From: Loigolactobacillus binensis
GTDB taxonomy: Bacteria > Bacillota > Bacilli > Lactobacillales > Lactobacillaceae
Assembly (NCBI RefSeq): GCF_005405165.1
Contig: NZ_BJDN01000023.1
Span: forward strand, 1,234-48,422
Reading direction: 5' to 3'
DNA: 47,189 nt
Made by a program: the position numbers and the translations under genes. The notes below the pieces were generated by a model. That model was not told the DNA's origin. It did no database searches and saw only the letters and a program-made list of their open reading frames with translations. This document shows, one piece after another, positions 24,097 to 32,785 of this stretch. Positions within the stretch are counted from its first letter, which is position 1; the number at the start of each line of letters is the position of its first letter.

Positions 24097-24171
24097 ATGG
24101 CCGGTGTGATGTGGCCGCAAGTAAATCATTTGATCTGTAAACGCACCATTAAGGGGTGTGTCATTATTTAG
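24097..24171 (+). CDS. 24-codon leader ORF between T-box and tcyP
   Basis: ATG 24097 has a very strong ribosome site AAGGAGGTGG (24081-24090). The ORF encodes MAGVMWPQVNHLICKRTIKG and four more residues, then TAG, which lies inside the next ribosome site (TTAGGAGGG), 11 bases before the transporter ATG. This spacing suggests translational coupling or a regulatory leader peptide. It contains two Cys codons. No known family. Confidence 0.5.
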   Translation: MAGVMWPQVNHLICKRTIKGCVII

Positions 24172-24182
24172 GAGGGATTTTC

Positions 24183-25576
24183 ATGGCAACAAGTTTAACT
24201 GTTTTAACCGTTATTATTGCAGGTATTATTTTAGGTGGTTTATATGTTCTACAGCGGCGGCGCGTCAAATTTTCCCGCCAAGTTTTTCTGGCGTTAGGCT
24301 TAGGAATCGTCTTCGGCCTGATTTTGCAATTATCCTTTGGGGCCACTAGTAAAATCGTGACCAACGCAATTGATTGGTTGAATATTGTCGGTGGTGGTTA
24401 TGTTGCGTTGCTGCAAATGTTGATCACACCACTGATTTTCGTTTCATTAGTCGGGGCCTTTATTAAATTAAAATTATCCACTAATATTCGGCGAATCGGG
24501 ACAACGGTGTTAGTCACTTTGTTAGCAACCACTGCAATTGCCGCACTATTAGGCGTTTTCAGTGTTTTCTTATTTCATTTGCAAGGCGCCGACTTTGTTA
24601 AAGCCACTGCCAGCAAAGCTAACTTGGCGATTTTAAAGGAACACCAAACCCAAGTCACCGGTTTAAGCATTCCACAACAGATCGTTAGCTTTTTGCCTAG
24701 CAACATTTTTGCCGACTTTGCTGGGACACGGGCAACTAGTACGATTGCTGTCGTGATCTTTTCTGCTTTTGTCGGCGTTGCTTTTCTGGGTATCCGCAAA
24801 GACCATCCGGCAGAAGCCACTGTTTTTGCCAAAGGTTTTGAGGCCATTCATCAACTTGTCAGTCGGCTAGTTCATTTAGTTTTGCAATTAACGCCTTATG
24901 GGATCTTTGCCCTGATGACGAAGGCGACGGCCACGGATAGCATCGCTTTGATCGCTAATTTAGGCGTCTTTATTGTTGCGGCCTATGTTGCGTTGATCGT
25001 TGTTTTACTTTTACATACGCTAATTTTGTTAGCGCACCATATCAACCCAGTTATTTACCTTATCGAAAAGCTTGGCCCGCACTGATTTTTGCATTTACTT
25101 CGCGGACCAGTGCCGGAACCTTACCGTTAAACGTTGAGATTCAAACGAAATCATTAGGCGTGGACACACCAACGGCTAACTTTGCTGCAAGTTTCGGTTT
25201 GACGATCGGCCAAAACGGTTGTGCTGGGGTTTACCCAGCGATGATCGCAACGATCATTGCACCGACAGTAGGCATTAATGTTTTCTCGATCCAATATATT
25301 TTGACGATCATTGCGGTGGTCACATTGGCTTCTTTCGGGGTCGCTGGTGTCGGTGGGGGTTCAATTTTCTCAACTTTGATCGTTTTGGGAACTTTGAATT
25401 TACCGATCGCGGTATTAGGCGTTTTGATCGCCATTGATCCAATCGTTGATATGGCACGGACTTTGACTAACGTCAATGATAGTATTTTAGCGGGTGTGAT
25501 CACTGCTAAGCGCGGTGGCACATTGGATGAAGCAGTTTTTGCTGATGAAACGCATGTTGTGGAATCAACGCTATAG
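24183..25576 (+). pseudogene. tcyP: L-cystine symporter TcyP-like gene with a frameshift
   Basis: Sodium/proton-coupled symporter of the DAACS family; the closest recognised member is TcyP (cystine uptake), about 464 residues when joined. Part one (from ATG 24183) shows YVLQRRRVKFSRQVF, YVALLQMLITPLIFVSL and LTPYGIFALM and hits TGA at 25083-25085. From about 25076 the next frame continues with FAFTSRTSAGTLPLN (the Ser-rich substrate hairpin), IGQNGCAGVYPAM and FGVAGVGGGSIF to the normal end. One base is missing in the CCC near 25070. It is either a true recent loss or a base-call error. Expression is under the T-box leader. Confidence 0.85.
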
Positions 25577-25581
25577 GCTTG

Positions 25582-25613
25582 AAAGCACTTATCTGCAAAG
25601 GTAGGTGCTTTTT
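25582..25613 (+). terminator. Terminator after tcyP
   Basis: AAAGCAC/GTGCTTT stem (25582-25588/25605-25611) ending in a T run. Confidence 0.75.
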
Positions 25614-25644
25614 GTTATACTGAGCCTATTATGGAGGTGAATAA

Positions 25645-26127
25645 ATGGCACAAGCATTATTAGTGATCGATATGCAAAATGGGTTACACGATGTGGCCAA
25701 TTTTGCGGCGGTTGTGGCGAAAGTTAATCAGCGAATCGCCTTATATCGGCAGCGACGCAAACCGATTATTTTCATTCAGCACCACGAACCAGAAATGATC
25801 ATGGGCAGCGTAGCTTGGCAATTGGCACCTGAATTAGACTACCAAGGTGAACCGATTGTCCATAAGGCACACCCAGATTCATTTTATCAAACCAATTTGC
25901 AACAGGTGCTGACCGCACAGGGACTGACTGACTTGGAGCTTTGCGGTTGCCAAACGGAATTTTGTATCGACACGACATTGCGGGTGGCCTTTCATTTAGG
26001 TTATCACCTGAGCATTATGCAAGGTGCGTTTGGCACCTGCGATACACCGACTTTGACAGCGGCACAAATCAATGCCCACCACGCACATATTTGGGCTGGC
26101 CGGTTTGCAACTGTATTACATGATTAG
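25645..26127 (+). CDS. Isochorismatase-family cysteine hydrolase
   Basis: 160-residue cytoplasmic hydrolase with the family triad: Asp in LLVIDMQNG near residue 8, Lys in IVHKAHPDSF near 75, and Cys in CGCQTEFCID near 110 (second Cys of CGC-TEFC). Members split isochorismate, nicotinamide or other amides; the substrate here cannot be told. SD GGAGGTG precedes the ATG, and an extended -10 TGTTATACT lies about 30 bases upstream. Single gene closed by a hairpin terminator. Confidence 0.9.
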   Translation: MAQALLVIDMQNGLHDVANFAAVVAKVNQRIALYRQRRKPIIFIQHHEPEMIMGSVAWQLAPELDYQGEPIVHKAHPDSFYQTNLQQVLTAQGLTDLELCGCQTEFCIDTTLRVAFHLGYHLSIMQGAFGTCDTPTLTAAQINAHHAHIWAGRFATVLHD

Positions 26128-26205
26128 TTGAGGGTATTTATTGGTTCTTCGCGCGTTTTAAAGGCGGGATAGTTGCCAAATAAATTTTCATAACATAATT
26201 AAAGG

Positions 26206-26238
26206 AAAGCTTAGTGTGAAATCAGACTAAGCTTTTTA
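26206..26238 (+). terminator. Terminator of the isochorismatase-like gene
   Basis: AAAGCTTAGT/ACTAAGCTTT stem (26206-26215/26226-26235) with following T's. Confidence 0.85.
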
Positions 26239-26304
26239 TTGTGCTGATCAATCTATAAGCAGCGGTGCGTTATTCCGTATGACCAAATAGTTACCTATTA
26301 ACGG

Positions 26305-26955
26305 TTACGTGTTATTTATCGTTATTAACTGGGCACCGGCCAAAAAGCTTTGGGACCAGGCGGCGGTATTTTGTAAATAAAGTTTGCCGAATTCGTCGAT
26401 CAAACCGTGAAATTCTTGGGCCTGTGCCGCCGTGAAATCCGCTGGGAGCTGAATTAGGTGGTAGAGTTGCTGATAGTTGTTGGTGGTTACGCCTAATTGC
26501 CGGCACAAACGGCGGGCGTAGTTGTCGGCAATAAAGGTGGGGACATCAAAAATATAGACAAGCAAAACGTCGGCGGTTTCGGCACCGATTCCTTGTAATT
26601 GCAGTAGATCATGGCGTAAGTGAGGGCCGCGAGTTTGTTTAATTGCAGTTAGGTCATAATCAAATTGCGCTAGCCACGTAAAAACGGCGGCGATCGCTTT
26701 ACTTTTATTATGGTAGAAACCGCTAGAATGGATCAACGGCGCTAGTTGGGCGACGCTTAAGGCGTGAAGCTTGGCGGGGTCAAAGGCAGTGGTCGCTTGT
26801 AATTGCTTCAGCGCGGGGACAACGTTACGCCAATTGGTATTTTGGACCAAAATTGCGCCGAGAATAATTTCCCATTTAGAATCAGCTGGCCACCAGCCTT
26901 GGGGACCCATTTCGGTATACATTGTTTGATAGAGTTGTTTAATCGTTAGTTGCAT
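26305..26955 (-). CDS. HhH-GPD DNA glycosylase, EndoIII/MagIII-like
   Basis: 216 residues. The helix-hairpin-helix LLQLQGIGAETADVLL and the catalytic Asp in FIADNYARR are clear. The lysine that gives endonuclease III its lyase activity (GRKTA) is replaced (GAETA), and the C-terminal iron-sulfur cysteines are absent, so a monofunctional 3-methyladenine-type glycosylase is more likely than a true Nth. ATG 26955 follows GAAGGA; the gene overlaps the end of adaA by 17 bases, so the two are translationally coupled. With adaA and the divergent ogt this forms an alkylation-repair cluster. Confidence 0.85.
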   Translation of the reverse strand: MQLTIKQLYQTMYTEMGPQGWWPADSKWEIILGAILVQNTNWRNVVPALKQLQATTAFDPAKLHALSVAQLAPLIHSSGFYHNKSKAIAAVFTWLAQFDYDLTAIKQTRGPHLRHDLLQLQGIGAETADVLLVYIFDVPTFIADNYARRLCRQLGVTTNNYQQLYHLIQLPADFTAAQAQEFHGLIDEFGKLYLQNTAAWSQSFLAGAQLITINNT

Positions 26956-27511
26956 GACAATCCTTCTCGCTACGATATTGGCTTGGTGTGACGTCGGTTG
27001 TCCGCTTGAATAAGGTGCTAAAATAGTTGGGGTTAGGCCAGCCACAGTTTGCGGCGATCGTTTTGATCGTTAACGTGGTAGTGCGCAATAGTACTTTGGC
27101 GTGTTGTAAGCGAACTTGGGTCAGGTATTGTTGTGGTGTCAGCCCGGTAACCATAGTAAATTTGTGGTGCAAATAATAAGGAGCACCATGGGCAAGCTGT
27201 GCCAATTCAGTCAAGGTTAAATTACGGGCATAATTGTGATCAATGATCTGCTTAATTTCGGCACACCATGCCGCGTCACTTAATGGTGTACCGGTAGGGC
27301 AGCAACGTTTACACGGACGAAAACCAGCGCTTAGAGCTTGTGTGCTGGTTTTGAAAATGCGCACATGCTGCCGTTTAGGTAGCCGCGATGCACAAGAAGG
27401 CCGACAAAAAATACCAGTGCTGGTGACGGCATAGAAGAATTGCCGGTCAGCACGGGGATCATTGTTTTGGATCGCCTGCCAACGCTGGGCAGTTAAGCGG
27501 TATTGGGTCAT
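26939..27511 (-). CDS. adaA: AdaA-like methylphosphotriester methyltransferase/activator
   Basis: 190 residues in two domains. N-terminal Ada zinc domain with GIFCRPSCASRLPKRQHV and GFRPCKRC, giving the four Cys; the first accepts a methyl group from DNA phosphotriesters and turns the protein into an activator. C-terminal AraC-type double helix-turn-helix (TLTELAQLAHGAPYYLH and IAANCGWPNPNYFSTLFKR). This matches Bacillus AdaA. ATG 27511 is preferred, 10 bases after AGGTGG. It overlaps the glycosylase gene and is divergent from ogt, which it may activate. Confidence 0.93.
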   Translation of the reverse strand: MTQYRLTAQRWQAIQNNDPRADRQFFYAVTSTGIFCRPSCASRLPKRQHVRIFKTSTQALSAGFRPCKRCCPTGTPLSDAAWCAEIKQIIDHNYARNLTLTELAQLAHGAPYYLHHKFTMVTGLTPQQYLTQVRLQHAKVLLRTTTLTIKTIAANCGWPNPNYFSTLFKRTTDVTPSQYRSEKDCHATND

Positions 27512-27653
27512 GCTGACCACCACCTTTCAATGACTATCATACGCAAAAGTCGCGCTGAATTCGAGTGTTTTGAATTGAAAAGCAAGATAGTGAAGTTTTT
27601 AGCGTTGGCTTTCTGTTATACTGAAGCCAAGTTAAAACATTGGAGGTGGCACC

Positions 27654-28151
27654 ATGCTGACGATCTATTACAGTCGCAACACGATTGCGCAGCATTCTTA
27701 TTATTTAGGCGCAACCGCGCAGGGTTTGTGTTTTGTTGGCGGTTGGGATCAACCATTAACCGAATTGAGCCATTTCTATCCACAAGCACGATTATTACCA
27801 GCGACAACGCAAACGATGGCGGCAGCCACGCAACTAACCGAATATTTTTCTGGGCAACGGACTAGTTTTACGTTATCGCTGGCCTGGCCACAGGCAACTG
27901 CACTGCAACAGGCAGTCTGGCAGGCATTGGTTGCGATTCCCTATGGCACAACGCTGACTTACAGTACATTAGCCCAGCAGGCCGGTTACCCGCAGGCAAT
28001 TCGCGCGGTGGCCAGTGCAGTCGGTAAAAATCCATTACTGATTGTTGCACCTTGTCACCGTGTTTTACGTAAGGATGGTGGCCTGGGAGGTTATCGCGGC
28101 GGATTAACGATGAAAACAGCATTATTAACTTTAGAACAGAAAAATAATTAG
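27654..28151 (+). CDS. ogt: Methylated-DNA-protein-cysteine methyltransferase
   Basis: Removes methyl from O6-methylguanine onto its own cysteine, a single-turnover repair. 165 residues; the active-site motif is VAPCHRVLRKDGGLGGYRGG near residue 127, preceded by the winged-helix YGTTLTYSTLAQQAGYPQAIRAV. SD GGAGGTG lies 5 bases before the ATG. Divergent from adaA with about 140 bases between, which likely contains the control region for both. Confidence 0.96.
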   Translation: MLTIYYSRNTIAQHSYYLGATAQGLCFVGGWDQPLTELSHFYPQARLLPATTQTMAAATQLTEYFSGQRTSFTLSLAWPQATALQQAVWQALVAIPYGTTLTYSTLAQQAGYPQAIRAVASAVGKNPLLIVAPCHRVLRKDGGLGGYRGGLTMKTALLTLEQKNN

Positions 28152-28154
28152 GTA

Positions 28155-28183
28155 CTGTCAGGATCACGCATTTAAGTTATAAT
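28155..28183 (+). promoter_or_regulatory. Promoter of the ParA-like gene
   Basis: CTGTCA (28155-28160), 17 bases, TATAAT (28178-28183). Confidence 0.7.
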
Positions 28184-28219
28184 GAAAATGGATTTAAAAC
28201 ATTTAAAGCGGGTGATTCT

Positions 28220-29077
28220 ATGGGGCAAGTGGTTATGTTCGCAGGCTCAAAGGTTGGGACTGGCAAAACCACCGCCACTGTTATGACGGCATTGGCGGCT
28301 GAACAATTATTTAAACAACGTGTCTTAATAATCGACGCGACGTCAACCTTGCAGGCAACAAAAATTTGCGGAGAACGCTTTGGTGTTGCTCCTAAAGCTA
28401 ATTTATTAACAGGTTTGGCGGTTAAAAATCTGGCTACCGTGGTGACCCAATTAACGCCGCAATTAGATTTAATTGCTGGTACAGCAGAATTAGAGGCTTA
28501 TTTTGATCGGGCAATGGAAGCCGAGGCCACGACAAAAACAACGCGGGCATCGAAATTAATGCCGGCATTGTTGGCAGCCTTACGCGCTCAGTATGATTAT
28601 ATTTTATTGGATACTGATGCTCAGTTTGCAACGGTGATGGATAATTGCTTGGCTAGCACCGACTATGTGGTCGTGATGCAACCAGTTGGCAATGCTGGTT
28701 TCCAGGCTACAGATAAGCTATTCTATTATTTGAAACAGTTGAAGGATGAACAACCTAATATTAAGGCAACGATCATCGGTCATTTGATGATCGATCTGAC
28801 GAACAAACAGCCTTTTTATCAGGTAGAGCCAGTGTCGTCGGTCGATGTTGTGGATGCCTTCAAAACGGTGATCACGTACAATGATTGGTTGGCGGGAAGT
28901 GCGCCGTTTGCATTGAGCACAGCACCGCAGTCGGCGGCACAGCAGCTGGCCAGCGTTATGTACAGCGAGATCTTCAACGAGTTGCAGGCACGGATCGCGT
29001 TGCAGCAGCAGTTAGGTAAGTTTGCGACCAGTGCTGGGTTAACTAAGCAGGGGCAGGCTGTAGATTTATTTTCCTAA
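28220..29077 (+). CDS. Orphan ParA/MinD-type ATPase
   Basis: 285-residue deviant-Walker ATPase: SKVGTGKTTATVM near residue 9 with the signature lysine, and DYILLDTD near residue 128. The Walker A' region, VVVMQPVGNAGF, fits the ParA fold. No ParB or centromere-like repeats are adjacent, so partition is unlikely; positioning of another cargo or regulation is possible. The C-terminal 40 residues are Gln/Ala-rich. SD GGGTGA before the ATG; own promoter and terminator, so it stands alone. Confidence 0.85.
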   Translation: MGQVVMFAGSKVGTGKTTATVMTALAAEQLFKQRVLIIDATSTLQATKICGERFGVAPKANLLTGLAVKNLATVVTQLTPQLDLIAGTAELEAYFDRAMEAEATTKTTRASKLMPALLAALRAQYDYILLDTDAQFATVMDNCLASTDYVVVMQPVGNAGFQATDKLFYYLKQLKDEQPNIKATIIGHLMIDLTNKQPFYQVEPVSSVDVVDAFKTVITYNDWLAGSAPFALSTAPQSAAQQLASVMYSEIFNELQARIALQQQLGKFATSAGLTKQGQAVDLFS

Positions 29078-29091
29078 TTAAGCTAACACAG

Positions 29092-29121
29092 AGTTGTCAC
29101 AATTGTGGCGGCTTTTTTTTT
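29092..29121 (+). terminator. Terminator of the ParA-like gene
   Basis: AGTTGTCACA/TGTGGCGGCT stem with wobble pairs (29092-29101/29104-29113) followed by nine T's. Confidence 0.8.
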
Positions 29122-29183
29122 ACAAAAAAGTGCGTATGGTATGATAAATATAGTAAGTTGGGGTCAAGGGGGATTTTTACGGC

Positions 29184-30491
29184 ATGTACACAGGAACTGT
29201 GACGCAAATTGTGGTGTCGGATACGGTGAGTAATTTCCTACTATTTCTGCTATATAGTCGGATCGTTAAACAGAAGTCGCGATTGCTTTTATTTTTTATT
29301 TTAGCAGTTATTGGGGCGTGGGTCGGCGGCTTTATGGTTGATTTGATTCAATCGGTTTTTTTGTTAGTTTTTGGGTTATACCGGCTTATACGACGCCGTA
29401 AGTGGCTTTCTTTTAATACGTTGGTATTTATTTTTATTTTATCCAACGATATGGTGCTTGCTAATTGCAGTACTTTTATTGGTCATCTGGTTTTTAAAGA
29501 ACTGACCTTATCCTGGCCGAATATCGTTTTAACAACGGCTATTAATGCACTGTTTTATTTAATTTTGCTTATGGGCTATCCATTGGTTGAAGCTAGAGTA
29601 ACAACTTTTAAAAACACTAATTTGGTTCAACCCGCGTTGCTTAAGATCGTTATCAACTTTGCTTTAACGATCTTCTTGGCCTTTCAGTTTATTCAATTTA
29701 CCGCCGATGTGCTGGATATTGCGGTCTTTTTCCAGTGGTTACTTATTTTATTTACCGCGTTTTTTATCGGCGCCACCGTTGTTGTGATGGTCTACTTTAT
29801 TCGTACTTATCAGATCAGTTTAAAGCAAAAGGCAGCGGCGCAAGCACAGGCTAATTTGGCTAAATATACCAATGAATTAGCGGCCAATTATCAGCAATTA
29901 CGCAAATTTAAGCATGATTATCAAAATATTTTATTGTCGTTAAGTGGTTATATTGAGCAAACGGCTGAGCCGGAATTAAAGACCTACTATCAAAAAATCG
30001 TGGCGCAAACTAATCAAACGTTGGCAACCGATAATCTGCGGTTTGATGGGCTCGAACAATTGCAGTTACCGGCTTTGCGTAGCTTGACCTATCATAAATT
30101 AGCGACTGCCCGTCAGCTAAATATCGCCACCCATTTGGAAGTCCGTGAACCGATCACCACCGTGCCAGTGGATATTGTCAAATTGGTGCGCGTGCTGGGA
30201 ATTTTATTTGATAACGCACTAGAGGCAGCACGGCAACAGGAGCGGGGCGTGATCCGTATCGCCTACATTCAGCTTGATGCCAATGAACAGGAAATCGTGA
30301 TCCAGAATACACTGCCAACGGCGTTACCGTTGGCCCAGCTGTTTAAGGATACTTATACCACTAAAGGTGGCGACCATGGGGCGGGCCTGGTGACGGTCAA
30401 GCAAATTATTGATCAAACACCGAATATGGCCTTGACGATCAGTCAAACTGCCGGCGAATATCGGGTTGTAGTTAGTTTAATTGGGGAGTGA
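29184..30491 (+). CDS. AgrC/PlnB-like sensor histidine kinase
   Basis: 435 residues. About six hydrophobic segments in the first 215 residues (peptide sensing region), then a HPK10-type kinase: phospho-acceptor His in KFKHDYQNILLSLSGY near residue 252, N-box ILFDNALEAARQQ near 345, and GHGAGL-like G box (GGDHGAGLVTVKQI). This group senses peptide pheromones that control bacteriocins or virulence. No pheromone gene or AgrB is adjacent. Start ATG has AAGGGGG about 12 bases upstream, a long spacing. The response regulator begins just after. Confidence 0.92.
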   Translation: MYTGTVTQIVVSDTVSNFLLFLLYSRIVKQKSRLLLFFILAVIGAWVGGFMVDLIQSVFLLVFGLYRLIRRRKWLSFNTLVFIFILSNDMVLANCSTFIGHLVFKELTLSWPNIVLTTAINALFYLILLMGYPLVEARVTTFKNTNLVQPALLKIVINFALTIFLAFQFIQFTADVLDIAVFFQWLLILFTAFFIGATVVVMVYFIRTYQISLKQKAAAQAQANLAKYTNELAANYQQLRKFKHDYQNILLSLSGYIEQTAEPELKTYYQKIVAQTNQTLATDNLRFDGLEQLQLPALRSLTYHKLATARQLNIATHLEVREPITTVPVDIVKLVRVLGILFDNALEAARQQERGVIRIAYIQLDANEQEIVIQNTLPTALPLAQLFKDTYTTKGGDHGAGLVTVKQIIDQTPNMALTISQTAGEYRVVVSLIGE

Positions 30492-30496
30492 GCGGC

Positions 30497-31267
30497 ATGT
30501 TACAAGTTTATATTTTGGAAGATGATCAGCAGCAACGCCAAGTTTATCAGCAATTGATTGACAGTTACCTTTTTATTGAAGGGCTGGATATGAAAGTAAT
30601 GTTGGCGACCGCTGATCCACAAGTGTTATTGCAGCAGTTGACCGACCAGCCAGCTTTATTTTTCCTCGATATCGAGTTGACTAATGCGACGCTGGATGGT
30701 TTACAGGTGGCCGAACAAATTCGCGCGCGACTGAATTTTGCCGAAATCGTTTTTGTGACCACCCATTCAGAAATGGCCTTTTTGACTTTTGAACGCAAAG
30801 TGGAGCCGCTAGATTATATTTTAAAAGATCGTGGTGCGGCTACGGTGGCGGAAAAAATGCGCGGCGATATTAAAGTGGCTTATCAGCGCTATCAGAAACA
30901 GTTAGTGACTTCAACGCAATACTTTAGCTACCAAATCGGTTCACGTTTGCGTACGCTGCCGTTGGCCGATGTGCTTTACATTGTGACTGTGGCCGGGCAT
31001 CCCGGTAAAATCGAGGTGCATTATATAAACGGCATGGTTGAATACGCCGGCAATCTAAATCAGCTGGCGACTAAGTACCCGCAATTATTTCGCTGCCACA
31101 AAAGCTGGCTGATCAATCCTGCCCAAGTCGCAGCTTATGATATTAAGCAGCGCTTGGTAACGATGCAAGATGGCAGTCAATGCGAAGTATCGTTTCGTAA
31201 AGAAGGCCAGTTGCGGCGCCGGTTACTACACAACGATAATCGGCCATTTTCCGACGTTAATAAATAA
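30497..31267 (+). CDS. LytTR-family response regulator
   Basis: 256 residues: receiver domain (VYILEDDQQQRQVYQQ, phospho-Asp in ALFFLDIELTNA near 56, Lys in YILKDRG) and a LytTR DNA-binding domain (LADVLYIVTVAGHPGKIEV to LFRCHKSWLINPAQVAAYD). Same type as AgrA/PlnC/ComE. ATG 30497 is 8 bases after GGGGAG; an earlier in-frame GTG at 30488 overlaps the kinase stop. It presumably controls the immunity genes that follow, though no clear LytTR repeat pair was found upstream of them. Confidence 0.92.
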   Translation: MLQVYILEDDQQQRQVYQQLIDSYLFIEGLDMKVMLATADPQVLLQQLTDQPALFFLDIELTNATLDGLQVAEQIRARLNFAEIVFVTTHSEMAFLTFERKVEPLDYILKDRGAATVAEKMRGDIKVAYQRYQKQLVTSTQYFSYQIGSRLRTLPLADVLYIVTVAGHPGKIEVHYINGMVEYAGNLNQLATKYPQLFRCHKSWLINPAQVAAYDIKQRLVTMQDGSQCEVSFRKEGQLRRRLLHNDNRPFSDVNK

Positions 31268-31318
31268 TTTGTGCAACCAGGCGCCGGGTATTTTATGCTA
31301 ATTATGGAGGTGCGATAA

Positions 31319-31585
31319 ATGACTAAGCCGGCAAACGACCAACGGGTGATCCAATTGATCGATCAGGCGTTGGCGGATACAACGATCTGTGCAGATATTG
31401 AATTGGTCGCTATTTTACGCCAAATGCGGACGGCGGCGGTTCAAGGCCAAGTCTTTTACGATGATAAAAATCAGTTCCAACCGTTGATCAGTCGGTATAC
31501 GCGGCTACACAGTATGCGCACACCAACCGTTTTGTTGAAATTATTGCGGTACGTGACCACGCCACAGGCTTGGTCAGGCTTTTAA
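31319..31585 (+). CDS. Enterocin A immunity-type protein (88 aa)
   Basis: Small, helical, charged cytoplasmic protein with the class IIa/EntA immunity pattern: LIDQALADTTICADIELVAI, then FQPLISRYTRLHSMRTP. Such proteins bind the bacteriocin-Man-PTS complex from inside and protect the cell. SD ATGGAGGTG. First gene after the two-component system and 18 bases before the next immunity gene. Confidence 0.65.
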   Translation: MTKPANDQRVIQLIDQALADTTICADIELVAILRQMRTAAVQGQVFYDDKNQFQPLISRYTRLHSMRTPTVLLKLLRYVTTPQAWSGF

Positions 31586-31603
31586 TTTGGGAGGTGGTGC
31601 GTA

Positions 31604-31888
31604 GTGAAATGGTACGCGGGTGGTACAGAACGAGGCAAGCAGGCGGTTGAGCTTTTAGCTGAGCTGATCAATCATTTAAACAGTGATAATGAATTACCGT
31701 TAAAGCAGTTATTGTTTCAATTTCATCAAGAAATAGCGGCGCAAGGTCAGTCGATTCCGTACATTTTGAGTCGAATGAACGTTGCAATCGCCAAAGTGAT
31801 GCGGGAAAATAATATTGTAGTCGACGCTGATAATGAGACGCGGTTGAAAGCGCTGATGGCATTAAGTGAAATTAGATGGGGTTATTGA
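31604..31888 (+). CDS. Enterocin A immunity-type protein (94 aa)
   Basis: 94 residues, helical, with GKQAVELLAELINHL and LPLKQLLFQFHQEIAAQGQS followed by PYILSRMNVAIAKVM, the pattern of bacteriocin immunity proteins. GTG start 31604 follows GGGAGGTGG. The stop overlaps the start of the CPBP protease gene by 13 bases, so the pair is coupled. Confidence 0.7.
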   Translation: MKWYAGGTERGKQAVELLAELINHLNSDNELPLKQLLFQFHQEIAAQGQSIPYILSRMNVAIAKVMRENNIVVDADNETRLKALMALSEIRWGY

Positions 31889-32526
31889 AAGTTAAAAATA
31901 TATTGATCAATACCATTATTGGTGTGGGATTATTTGTATTAGGATTCGTTATTCAATTAAATGGCGCAAGCTTGATGTTTAAGACAGTTGGTTTTTGGAC
32001 ATTTTTTTACATGGTTATTATTTTTCTCATACTAAGTCGAATTTTATGGAAATTAAGCCAGCAACTTGATTTAAATTTAGTAAATGAACAGTTTACGTTA
32101 CAAATGGGACTGTGGGCGGTTTTATTAGCGGTACTTTTGACGTTTAGTGCAATTTGTCTAAGCTTAATTTTTCCAGGCGATCATGGCAGTAATCAGTTTA
32201 TTGCACAACATTTTCTAAGCCATAATAAATTAAAATTTTTAGTCACGTTTATTACAATTAATTTGACTGGGCCAATATTGGAAGAGTTGCTATTTCGTGG
32301 TTTAATATTGCAATTCATTAGTCAGATCGGTCACTCATGGGTGATTGGTTTAGCCGTCTCCAGCTTAATATTTGCCTACTTACATAACGGCAATCCATTC
32401 GATCCAATTAACTTAGTTGCTGGATTGGGTTATGGTTATTTATTTATACGAACTAAAAATATCGGAACATCGATCATGAGTCATCAGTTGGTTAACATTT
32501 TTGCGACGATCCAGTTGTTCGTTTGA
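31876..32526 (+). CDS. CPBP intramembrane metalloprotease (Abi family)
   Basis: 216 residues, about six hydrophobic helices. The catalytic pattern is complete: EExxxR in LEELLFRGLI near residue 137, FxxxH in FAYLHNG near 172, and HxxxN in MSHQLVNIF near 202. Lactobacillary members next to bacteriocin loci act in self-immunity or peptide processing. No separate ribosome site is visible; translation probably continues from the overlapping immunity gene. Confidence 0.9.
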   Translation: MGLLKVKNILINTIIGVGLFVLGFVIQLNGASLMFKTVGFWTFFYMVIIFLILSRILWKLSQQLDLNLVNEQFTLQMGLWAVLLAVLLTFSAICLSLIFPGDHGSNQFIAQHFLSHNKLKFLVTFITINLTGPILEELLFRGLILQFISQIGHSWVIGLAVSSLIFAYLHNGNPFDPINLVAGLGYGYLFIRTKNIGTSIMSHQLVNIFATIQLFV

Positions 32527-32565
32527 AAATGAAGATTAAGGTGTGTAATTTAGGAGGAGAATGGA

Positions 32566-32739
32566 TTGGTAAATTTGCCAATTGGAACAAAAGATGCTGT
32601 ATTAGCAATTGCCTTGATGGTCATTTTGGTAATAACAATTATTTTTAAACAGAGCTGGATTGAGTTTGTTATTGAAGAGTTAATGCTGGGATTGGCGTTT
32701 TTTGGTGGTAGTCTAAAACGGGACAAGCGACTTCGTTAA
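32566..32739 (+). CDS. 57-aa small membrane peptide
   Basis: TTG 32566 stands 6 bases after a perfect AGGAGGAG (32552-32559). The product LVNLPIGTKDAVLAIALMVI continues through a hydrophobic helix, a second hydrophobic stretch (LMLGLAFFGGS) and a basic end KRDKRLR. It lies between the CPBP and immunity genes and reads as part of the same operon. No double-Gly leader, so it does not look like a standard bacteriocin precursor. Family unknown. Confidence 0.6.
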   Translation: MVNLPIGTKDAVLAIALMVILVITIIFKQSWIEFVIEELMLGLAFFGGSLKRDKRLR

Positions 32740-32785
32740 AAATTAATTAGAATGGCGCAAAAACACAAGTTTGATGGGGAAAATC

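Noticed and set aside
23752..24129. 125-codon minus-strand frame opposite the T-box leader
   Set aside because: Lies entirely opposite a conserved RNA leader, no ribosome site.
27503..27865. 120-codon + strand frame over the adaA-ogt gap
   Set aside because: Overlaps ogt in another frame and has unusual composition; ogt has clear motifs and ribosome site.
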